DNA from: Hygrophila difformis
Taxonomy: Eukaryota; Streptophyta; Magnoliopsida; Lamiales; Acanthaceae
NCBI GenBank assembly: GCA_030278955.1
Contig: JAOANR010000006.1
Span: 31,523,383-31,587,382, forward strand
Direction: 5' to 3'
DNA length: 64,000 nt
Part shown: piece after piece, positions 56,366-64,000 of the stretch
Position numbering within the stretch: the first letter of the stretch is position 1
Layout: each line of letters begins with the position of its first letter
The notes under the pieces: model-generated
Told to the model about the DNA's origin: nothing
Databases searched by the model: none
The model's input: the letters and a program-made list of their open reading frames with translations, nothing else
Translations under genes and position numbers: made by a program

Positions 56366-56483
56366 CTTTCGGATCGAAGTTAGGCGTTTTAACGGCCCAG
56401 TAAGCTTTATGCTCTAACTCTACAAGCAAATGACAGGCTTTTTCGAAGACAAGTCTGTACGGAGACATCCCAATGGGAGTCTC

Positions 56484-57260
56484 TTATGCAGTGCGGTATG
56501 CCCATAGAGCATCATTGAGCTTACGTGCCCAGTCCTTTCGGGTTTTCCCGACAGTGGCTTCGAGTATATGCTTGATTTCGCGATTTGATACTTCGACTTG
56601 ACCACTTGTCTGGGGATGATAAGGCGTGCCTATCTTATGGAGGATACCAGTTTTTATCATAAGGTTCTCAAAGGATTTATTAACAAAATGTGTTCCATCA
56701 TCAGATATTATCACCCTATGTATGCCAAATCGGTTGAAAATGTTGTTCTTGAGGAACTTGATGACTTGGCTACCATCATTGGTTGGTAATGCGACAGCCT
56801 CGACCCATTTGGACACGTAATCGACAGCCACCAAGATATACTGGTTTCCACCAGATGGTGGAAACGGTCCCATGAAGTCAATGTCCCATACATCGAAAAT
56901 CTCAAGAGTGAGAATTCCTTTCTGAGGCATCTCATCCCTCTTGGAAATGTTTCCTAATCTTTGGCACCTGTCGCAAGCTTTCACAAATGTCTTGCAATCC
57001 TCATAGATGTGAGGCCAGTAGAATCCACATTCGAGGACCTTGTGGGCCGTTCGAGTGTGACCGTGGTGACCTCCATACTCTGATTCATGGCATTTTTTGA
57101 TAATTTGATAGGCTTCATGCCCGGTTACACATCGCCTGATTATCGAATCGGCGCAGTGTCTGAAGAGATAAGGTTCTTCCCAGAAGTAATTTAATACATC
57201 TCGGTTGAACTTATTCTTGAGATGATTGCTTGAAAAAGGTGGGGTTATTCCGCATGCCAA
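56484..57260 (-). pseudogene. pol: Athila-like integrase, zinc and catalytic domains
   Basis: The 258-codon open segment holds the zinc-binding '[18 protein letters not shown]' to 'CDRCQRLG' part. The catalytic core has Asp in 'WDIDFMGPF', Asp in '[12 protein letters not shown]' and Glu in '[15 protein letters not shown]'. D, D and E are all present with normal spacing. It continues the RNase H frame after a stop at 57294. It would insert element DNA into the chromosome. The frame ends at 'WAYRTA', with the C-terminal domain shifted to another frame. Confidence 0.88.
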
Positions 57261-57293
57261 GATGTTAGCAATGTCGGAAAACCATGGACACGC

Positions 57294-57869
57294 CTAATCA
57301 TGCAGATGCAATGCGAACAGCTGTTCGTCTGGAAAATCCTCATTGACGGCTTTATCATTTTTATCATTTTCTAATCGAGATAAGTGGTCAGCAGCACCAT
57401 TATCTCGACCTCGCCTGTCTTTTCTTATGATATCAAATTCCTGCAACAGAAGTACCCTCCTGATTAATCGAGGTTTGGCATCTTGTTTGCTAAACAAGTA
57501 TCTCAGTGCAGAGTGATCTGTGTACACTATGGTTTTCGTACCAATAAGGTACTGTCTGAATTTATCAAACGCGAAAACCACAGCGTACATATCTTTCTCC
57601 GTGGTAGTGTAATTGATTTGGGCTTCATTCAGGGCGTGACTTGCGTAATGAATTACACAATGTTTCCCTTCCTTATGTTGCCCAAGTACTGCACCCACGG
57701 ATAGATCACTTGTATCACACATTACCTCGAAAGGTATTGACCAATCGGGTGGTTGTACTATTGGAGCCGAAACCAACATCTTTTTGAGCGTATCAAAGGC
57801 TTGAACACACGCTTCATTTATTAAAATGGAATTTTTTTTTACAAAGCAGATTAGTGAGCGGCTTGGCAA
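57294..57869 (-). pseudogene. pol: Athila-like RNase H
   Basis: Motifs 'FEVMCDTSDLSVGAVLGQ', 'EKDMYAVVFAFDKFRQYL', 'IVYTDHSALRYL' and 'RDNGAADHLSRLE' follow the family order. The first catalytic Asp is present in 'CDTS' and the last in 'ADHLSR'. An A-run near 57830-57840 (minus strand) coincides with the frameshift separating this from the RT, suggesting slippage decay. Confidence 0.85.
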
Positions 57870-58470
57870 TTTTAGAGAGATCCTTAATTAATCTCCGGTA
57901 AAAACCGGCATGCCCTAAGAAGCTCCTAACTGCTTTAATAGAATTAGGGAGAGGGAGATTGGAAATGACTGAGACCTTGGTTGGATCGACTTCAATGCCT
58001 GCTCGTGAAATGCGATGACCTAACACTATGCCCTCAGTGACCATGAAATGGCACTTTTCCCAGTTTAAAACCAAGTTAGTGTCCTCACATCTCTTTAGAA
58101 TTTTAGCAAGATTGGTCAAACATTCTTCAAATGTATCTTCATATACAGAGAAGTCATCCATGAAAACTTCAATGCATTGTTCGATAAATTCAGAAAATAT
58201 AGACATCATGCAACGTTGAAAAGTAGCAGATGCATTGCATAAACCAAAAGGCATGCGCCTATAGGCAAAAGTGCCATAGGGGCATGTAAAAGTTGTTTTT
58301 TCTTGATCCTCACTGGCGATCACTATTTGATTATAACCTGAATATCCGTCCAAAAAACAGTAAACTCCCTTCCCGCCAACCGTTCCAACATTTGATCGAT
58401 AAAAGGTAAAGGGAAATGGTCCTTGCGAGTGGCCTCGTTCAACTTCCGGTAGTCTATGCAGACTCTCCAT
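57814..58470 (-). pseudogene. pol: Athila-like reverse transcriptase, palm and thumb
   Basis: Contains 'CFLDGYSGYNQIVIASEDQ', 'FTCPYGTFAYRRMPFGLCNA', the catalytic 'CIEVFMDDFSVY' (FMDD as usual for Athila) and 'KCHFMVTEGIVLGH'. The thumb ends 'IAKPLTNLLCKK'. Metal-binding residues are intact. The upstream frameshift near 58360 separates it from the fingers. Confidence 0.88.
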
Positions 58471-58724
58471 CCGGTGACCGGCCGTGTGGCAATTTCCTCC
58501 CCTTGTTCATTCTTGGTTATGCACATCCCACCCCGCTTGGGAACAACCTGCACAGGACTGACCCATTTGCTGTCAAAAATTGGGTATATGATACCGGCAT
58601 CTAACAGCTTGATCACTTCCTTTCTTACCACTTCTTGCGTGGGAATCTCTGTTGGGGCTGGCGCGAAGGTTTGAAATTCTCCTCCATTAGAATCCTGTGC
58701 ATACAAACAGAAGGGCTTATTCAT
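58323..58724 (-). pseudogene. pol: Athila-like reverse transcriptase, fingers
   Basis: 'EVIKLLDAGIIYPIFDSKWVSPVQVV', then 'GWRVCIDYRKLNEATRKDHF' and 'LPFIDQMLERLAG' are the N-terminal RT blocks. Frame lost at about 58360. Confidence 0.85.
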
Positions 58725-59242
58725 TTGATATCAGAAATGGTCCAACCAATTGCACGCACATGTTTTTTAAGCACCCCCACCAGAGCATTTTCTTGATCAT
58801 GTGTCAGCTTAGCTGACACAATTACCGATAACATTTTATGTTCAGCGAGAAACGCATACTTAAGATGGTCCGGTAGCACTTTTAGTTCAAGCTCTGGTGG
58901 GCATTCCACCGAAGGAAGTAATTTGCGAGAATTAGATGGGGGAAATTCAGATTTACCTTTCGGATCCTGCATCAGTACAGGATCCGCCTCCTCTTGGTTG
59001 GCGTCTTCATGGAAATCGGCGCCGTCAAATTCCTCCAAATCCCCAGTTTCGGGATTGGGGAAATGGACGGCGCTGCAACCTTCGTTCTCCGCGCCAGCAC
59101 GCTTCAGTACCTGCTTTGAAAAGTCATCATCCATCATCATTACAAGTCCAGTGTCAGAGTCTAGATCTCCCTCTCTCCTACCATCTATTACATCAATTGT
59201 GGAACAAGTTTCCTCATGCGGAAACCTCTGCAGCATGCCCAT
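58721..59242 (-). pseudogene. pol: Linker between protease and RT
   Basis: Acidic, low-complexity start, then 'CPPELELKVLPDHLKYAFL', 'SVIVSAKLTHDQENALVGVL' and 'KHVRAIGWTISDIK', the conserved pre-RT linker of Athila elements, which normally runs straight on to '(G)INKPFC'. Confidence 0.8.
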
Positions 59243-59250
59243 GTTGAAAT

Positions 59251-60249
59251 TCAGCTATTCTTCTCCAACACGGAGCTTGATTTTTTCGAACACGCGTCTA
59301 TCAGTGCACCACCCGTTGAAAGGAAAGGGCGGCCTAAGATCAGTGGCATCTCATAGTCTTCTTCTATGTCGAGAATAATGAAGTCGACAGGAAAGAGTGT
59401 TCCTCCCGTCTTGACGATCACGTCCTTCAGTATCCCAACGGGATGAGTGATTGACCGGTCTACCAGTTGTAATTTCATTGTAACCGGCTCAATCACTCCC
59501 AAGTGAAGATGTTTTGCCATGGCGAGTGGCATAACGTTGATGCTCGACCCCAAGTCACATAACCCCTTTCCGACATTTGTCTTTCCAATGTGGACTGGCA
59601 GTGTGATACAGCCTGGGTCCTCCTTCTTCTCAGGTAGCACTCTTTGGATTATGGCATTGCAGCTGCTGTTTAAAACCACCACTTCATCCTGGTCGAATTT
59701 CCTTCTCCCTGAAATCATTTCTTTAAGAAATTTAGCATAGACGGGCATTTCTGAAATCATTTCGACCAAGGGAATAGTGATCTCAACAGCTTTCAATCTT
59801 TCCAGCAATTTCTTGAATTTAAGATCATGTTCCTTATTTTTAAGATGCGCAGGGTATGGCACCCTTGGTATATACTTATTATCATCTAAATGTTTTCGTG
59901 GTGAAGGGTCAGAAATTTTACCTTCACCTTCACCAGTTTTTCCACTGAGTTTTGTTGTCTCAGTTTCTTTTTCTTTTTCTCCTTCCTCCTCTGTTCCCTG
60001 ATTCTCCTCAATACTTTCTTTTTCAGACTCCTTCCCTTGCAGTTCTTTGATCTGTGGCCCTGCCAGAACCTTGCCCGATTTTACCGTGATAGCCTTGCAT
60101 TGTGGGTTCTTTTCCGAACTACTCGGTAAAGTACCCTGATCTCTTTTCTGGAGGTCCTTGGCCATCTGGGTTACCTGAGTTTCCACGTTTCTTATAGAAG
60201 TTTGCAACTGTGTGTTTATCTCCTTCTGGCTTAAGATGAATTCAGTCAT
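59251..60249 (-). pseudogene. pro: Athila-like Gag C-terminal part and aspartic protease
   Basis: The 332-codon frame starts with a charged coiled region ('TSIRNVETQVTQMAKDLQKR'), then 'YIPRVPYPAHLKNKE' and 'LLERLKAVEITIPLVEMI'. The protease follows: 'GLCDLGSSINVMPLAMAKHL' with the active Asp in D-L-G-S, and 'FIILDIEEDYEMPLILGRPF'. D-L-G in place of D-S/T-G is normal in Athila. It is separated from gag by a frameshift. Confidence 0.85.
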
Positions 60250-60791
60250 TATGTTCTCAAGTCTAGATGGGGGCTTCTGCTGAGGTGGATTCCACTGGTT
60301 CTGGCTTGGTTTTGGTTTTGAACAAATTGGTTTTGGGGCTGGTTCTGATTGGGGACAAACTGATTCTGTGGCTGTTGGAAGTTTTGAAAATTTTGGTTCT
60401 GAGGTGGCCTGGCTAGAATCTGGGGTTGAAAGTTTGGGTTAAAATGATGGAGCCTTGGCTGGTTAAACTGTTGAGGATGGGTTAACAGGTGCGAATTCAA
60501 GGCGTTGTTGGAATATGAAAGGTTAGGGTGCCGGTTCTGAAATCCACCTGCATAGTTGCAGCTCTCATTCGTCACCTGTTGACAGGCTTCCGTGGGATGT
60601 GGACCCTGTCATGGTCCACAAACCGGTTCAGCATTTTGGGCTTGCGTAGAACTCCCAGATTCTTGATTCAAGGCCAACACGGCCACTTGATCTTTCAATT
60701 TGTCTAATTCAGATTTGCCTGCCTTACCTACAACACATAAACCACGAGGGGGAGGGGGATCAACATCATCAGTTAAAACAGATCTATTCAC
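60249..60791 (-). pseudogene. gag: Athila-like Gag, zinc and Gln/Asn-rich part
   Basis: Contains 'CVVGKAGKSELDKLKDQVAVL' and a broken zinc motif: 'PVCGP', stop at 60609, then 'GPHPTEACQQVTNESCNYAGG'. Athila Gag normally has C-x2-C-x4-H-x4-C here. A Gln/Asn/Pro-rich tail ends the frame. Confidence 0.75.
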
Positions 60792-61945
60792 ATCATTGTT
60801 TCAATCTTGCCCCAGGCTTGATCCATTGGCATGTGTAGCAAATGTTGACCACCAGCAGCATCAAGCATGTATTTCCAGGATGGGGTCAAACCGCTGTAGA
60901 ATTTCCTCAATTGTCCCCACTCGTGGAAACCATGTTGGGGACATTTTCTTAGTAGGTTGAAGAACCGCTCCTTTGCGTCATACAGGGATTCGTCTGGTTT
61001 CATTTTGAATTCCGCAATTTTGGATCGGCATTCGTCCACCTTGGATTCCGGAAAGTATTTTGCCAAGAAGTTTCTGATCATTTCTTCCCATGTGGACTTC
61101 TGATTGACTGGCAGCGATTTGTACCACGTCCGGGCTCCACTAGACAAAGAGAAAGGAAACAATCTCAAACGAATAGTGTTAGGAGATACATTATGATTCT
61201 TAATGGTGTCACACAGTTCTAGGAAGGTCTGCAGATGGTCATGCGGGTCTTCATGACTTGCCCCCGCAAACTGATTGCTCTGAACAAGATTGATGAGTGC
61301 CGGCTTTAATTCGAAATTCCTGGCCAAGAATGGAGCTTGTCCAGGAATGTTCAAATATGGCTCCAGAATGGGTTGCATATAGTCAACAGCAGCTGCTTGT
61401 TGATTGTTCCCCGGCCCTCCTTGATAGCGCTGTGGGAAATAGTTCTGATGCGGATAATAGTTTCTGGGGTCATTGAAATCATTTGGGTTGGGTGGATTCT
61501 GATGCTGATTGAATTGAGGGTTCTGAAACTGAGGATTCTGGAAGTGTTGGTTGTTTGGATTATTCTGGTTGAGTGGGTTATTGAACTGGTTTTGGGGAGG
61601 TGGTGGGTTGAGATTTTGATTACCGATGTTGGGCAGATTCCCCTCACCTTGAATTTCATTCAGTGGAGGGTCATCTGTCTCATCGCCATCTCCATCTCGG
61701 TTTTCATGCAATGGTGGTGGGTTATTGTCAATGATGACATGGTTATCAGGATTGATGGGTGGGTTGTTGCCTGATAACTGTGCCATGTCCGAAACTCCGC
61801 TGCTCGTACTGGAAGAAGATTGTCTTACACGTTCCCTCCTTTCCTGCTCTTTCCTCTGCTTAGTGAGGGCTCTGATTTGTCTCGCTTCCCTTTCTATTTC
61901 GAGGTTGAGTGGAAGTTCAGGTGGTGTTTCCTTTCTCCGTTGCAT
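60788..61945 (-). CDS. gag: Athila-like Gag, N-terminal and capsid part
   Basis: The 385-codon frame begins 'MQRRKETPPELPLNLEIERE' with a charged helix. A long Asn/Pro/Gln-rich region follows, then the capsid: 'ILEPYLNIPGQAPFLARNFE', 'FAGASHEDPHDHLQTFLELC', 'LRLFPFSLSSGARTWYKSLP', 'TWEEMIRNFLAKYFP' and 'LRKFYSGLTPSWKYMLDAA'. This matches Athila-type Retrotrans_gag. The ATG is 28 nt after a predicted splice acceptor (61974), suggesting an intron in the leader. It ends by frameshift into the next segment. Confidence 0.88.
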   Translation of the reverse strand: MQRRKETPPELPLNLEIEREARQIRALTKQRKEQERRERVRQSSSSTSSGVSDMAQLSGNNPPINPDNHVIIDNNPPPLHENRDGDGDETDDPPLNEIQGEGNLPNIGNQNLNPPPPQNQFNNPLNQNNPNNQHFQNPQFQNPQFNQHQNPPNPNDFNDPRNYYPHQNYFPQRYQGGPGNNQQAAAVDYMQPILEPYLNIPGQAPFLARNFELKPALINLVQSNQFAGASHEDPHDHLQTFLELCDTIKNHNVSPNTIRLRLFPFSLSSGARTWYKSLPVNQKSTWEEMIRNFLAKYFPESKVDECRSKIAEFKMKPDESLYDAKERFFNLLRKCPQHGFHEWGQLRKFYSGLTPSWKYMLDAAGGQHLLHMPMDQAWGKIETMM

Positions 61946-62031
61946 GTACAGCTTCGTTCAATGAGGGCAATACCTGCAACCATCCCCAGGTTAGAACTGG
62001 TGTTGAAGAATTATTTCTCAGAAACCAACAT

Positions 62032-62064
62032 CCTCACATTTAGAGCTTTAATGCTTTAAACGTG
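62032..62064 (-). other. Hairpin and GAGGATGTTG motif in the gag leader
   Basis: Arms 62035-62046 and 62053-62064 pair at 11 of 12 positions (one G-U). The minus strand continues GAGGATGTTGG and reaches an acceptor 'gatggttgcag' at 61974 after 58 nt. Confidence 0.65.
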
Positions 62065-62169
62065 TGATTGATTTTTGAGACTGGAATATTTTTGTTTTGA
62101 GTAAAGTATGTACGCTAGCTATGAGTAAATCAGGAGTTTAATTCTCTTATAAAATGGCGCTACATCCTT

Positions 62170-62185
62170 CCCGGCAACGGCGCCA
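62170..62185 (-). other. Primer binding site, tRNA-Asp
   Basis: The plus strand cccggcaacggcgcca equals the 3' end of plant tRNA-Asp, so the minus strand TGGCGCCGTTGCCGGG can prime from it. It directly abuts the LTR end TTTCA. Confidence 0.92.
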
Positions 62186-62960
62186 TGAAACTTTTGACAA
62201 TTTTTCCGCATGGGTATTTTCGAAATAAAAAGAATCCCGGTCTTGGTTTTATTTAATGAAAATCAATTTATATTACGGAGTTGGGATTAGGGATATATGT
62301 ATAGGTTGTCACGTTTTTATTACTCGTGTTAAGAAATTGTGGCCCGAAAGCGCACGGTGTCAAAAATTGCAATAATTTGTAGGTAAGTCCGGATCGTTCA
62401 CTGGAGGATGTGCGATGGAAGCAGGTCCCACTCCGTTTTATAAGATTTTCAACTCTGTTACTCGAATCAGTTTGAGAAGTTGACTATCAACTACTTCACT
62501 GAATTTAAACTAAGCTATGAAAGCAATTAAAGTTAATCTACAAAGCATGTAAAATTCTATTCTAGAGTGCAGATAAGTTTAATCTAAAAAGCAACTAAAT
62601 TAGGTCTAGAAAAGCAGGTAAATTTTACCCTATTGAAGTAATAAAATTATTCTAGGAAAGCTGTAATCTAAGTTATACTAGCTATGAAGCTGATTCAAAA
62701 AGATGACAGAATGGATGGGGAGAAAAGAATAAAGATTGGACAAGATTGAGATAAAGCATAATTAAACTTCCATTTTTATACACAGATCTTCGTTTGGGAT
62801 AATCCTGTCAGATAGCTAGTTTTCATGCTCTCAGTACTACGTTCCCTTTAACAGACAGGTACTTACAGTATGAGTTTACATGTTCTAAGATACCACAGAT
62901 TCATAACTGCCCCGGCCAGGGTATGTTATTTCATCTGTGGTGGACAAGCAACACCCGACA
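62186..62960 (-). repeat. Athila-like 5' LTR remnant
   Basis: The minus strand ends GTCAAAAGTTTCA next to the primer site. The remnant matches 36340-37099 (nested LTR) and, from 62405, 25193-25775. It is cut at about 62960, where segment A begins, with AATT shared at the junction. The promoter half of the LTR is missing. Confidence 0.9.
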
Positions 62961-63530
62961 AATTTGAACCAGATCCCTCCCAACCATTCGCCCTTAGCTT
63001 CTCATCTCGTATAAGGCCACCAGCCGTGCATGCTCTTGTCTATGGTAACGAACGCTTCCATCACAATTTGCCTTGAGGAGGCTTTTCCCAGCGCGCGCAA
63101 TTACCGCTTCTCAAAGCCTTGACGCCGAACAACATGAGCTCCTTCCAGGTTGCAGCCATATATATATAAATTCATGTGTAGTGCGTTTGATCTTGAAGTG
63201 AACTGCATCCGATTGTACACACTCATTGCCATATACTAATTCTTGACATCTAAATTTCCAAGTAAGCCATATGCCCCATTTCCAAAAGTACCGCGCGGCC
63301 TCCATTTCTCTCGAACAGTTGCAGTGATGTATCGCATTAATTAATCAAAACTTCTTATTTATCCAAGCATATACTTTCATTTTCGTAACAAAACATTGTA
63401 TCCTATAATCAAATGAAGGATATTATTAGTTATTGTTGTCGCTAACGGATACTGCAGAACTCAAAATCCTTGACAAGAGAAATGGTTTGGGATGGTACAA
63501 AAGTTGTTGAAAAGTGAATACTTCCTCCGT

Positions 63531-63778
63531 TCCTTTATAATTGACACGTTAGGGGTTTTGTCACTGTTCATTGAGTAACTTTGATTCGACTTTTTAACAC
63601 AATTATATAAGATAAAATATAATCAAGTGGGATCTTGTTGGATTCGTCTTATTGCTTAGATTTAGAACATCAAATTTTCATAATTTTTACTTGCATTCAA
63701 TTTGAGTTATTAAGGATTAAAAATATGTATTGGATTGCGTAAAATGTGGGTCCGTGGTAAATATTAATGAACGGAGGT
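63531..63778. mobile_element. Stowaway-like MITE, duplicate copy
   Basis: CTTCCTCCGTTCC and ACCTCCGTTC ends, preceded by TA (63529-63530); same element as 24664-24922. Confidence 0.7.
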
Positions 63779-63784
63779 AATATA

Positions 63785-64000
63785 TTTTTTTTTTGGATGA
63801 AACAGCTTAAAAAGGCGAGCGAAGAAAAATGAAAAAAGAGAACAATGCAGAAAAGCAACAAAGAAAAAAAAAATAAACCAAGTGAACAAAGGAGGCTCCT
63901 GAAGCGTCCTTCCCGACAATATCCTGGAGCTCATCCGGCGGAAAAGCCCAAGTAGTGTAAAAGTCTTCAGAGAGAGCAGCTTCACGAGCCAAGCCATCCG
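63785..64000 (-). pseudogene. LINE RNase H fragment, duplicate copy
   Basis: Duplicate of 24925-25145 on the minus strand with 'ADGLAREAA' at the window edge; continues beyond 64000. Confidence 0.7.

Larger units (their letters stand above)
45740..62185 (-). mobile_element. Internal region of an Athila-like element with captured F-box gene
   Basis: Read on the minus strand it goes from the primer site (62185-62170) through gag, protease, RT, RNase H and integrase (to 56000), then 10 kb of non-pol sequence holding an F-box gene, to the 3' LTR at 45739. Gag type, FMDD reverse transcriptase and the tRNA-Asp primer site are Athila features. The internal region was lengthened by a solo LTR insertion and by a 3.4-kb tandem duplication. 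No env-like ORF is recognised where Athila elements often have one. Confidence 0.85.
62961..64000. repeat. Segment A, right copy (runs off window)
   Basis: Near-identical to 24104-25150 in the same orientation, with only scattered substitutions and small length differences. Contains the duplicate MITE (63531-63778) and LINE RNase H fragment (from about 63780). Confidence 0.92.

Overview
The window is a repeat-dense stretch of a flowering-plant nuclear genome, probably eudicot; the species cannot be named from the sequence. I found no ordinary host gene. Evidence for a plant: long LTR retrotransposons of the Tat, Tekay-like chromovirus and Athila-like lineages, Stowaway/Tourist/hAT miniature elements, plant L1-type RNase H remnants, a plant-mobile-domain gene and an F-box gene fragment with plant-type introns.

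Layout. 1-2791 is the right part of a long LTR (relic of the chromovirus family found intact further on), carrying a mini-hairpin array. 2792-9850 is AT-rich sequence with several MITEs, an hAT-like relic, a degenerate repeat built on TTTCAGCGAC, and a 5'-truncated LINE with an 11-bp target duplication. 10072-22721 is a complete Tat-lineage element (TSD CAAGG) with decayed gag-pol on the plus strand and a separate five-exon plant-mobile-domain/coiled-coil gene on the minus strand. 23193-23975 is a non-autonomous hAT with a perfect 8-bp TSD. 24104-25192 is a MITE plus LINE fragment that reappears at 62961-64000.

From 25193 to 62960 lies a nested structure. A minus-strand Athila-like element has its 5' LTR remnant and tRNA-Asp primer site at 62170-62960, decayed gag-pol at 61945-56000, then a captured two-exon F-box gene with its own TATA box (54899 to 47396). 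The F-box intron holds a solo LTR, and a 3.4-kb tandem duplication has copied that LTR together with part of exon 2. The element's 3' LTR (45739 down to 25193) is split by a 16.2-kb Tekay-like chromovirus (26591-42764, TSD GAAGG). The reverse transcriptase of that chromovirus is itself split at 32871-37399 by another copy of the same Athila-like LTR family. This innermost copy preserves the unoccupied form of the chromovirus target site.

Themes worth attention. (1) Arrays of short GC-rich hairpins whose two arms change together from unit to unit, in three LTR families and next to TATA boxes. (2) A hairpin plus GAGGATGTTG module repeated 50-72 nt before predicted splice acceptors ahead of gag, after pol and ahead of the F-box exon, suggesting a re-used splicing cassette. 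(3) Nonsense codons in the elements are almost all explained by C-to-T or G-to-A transitions. (4) A predicted tandem duplication of about 38.9 kb whose junction lies at about 62960.
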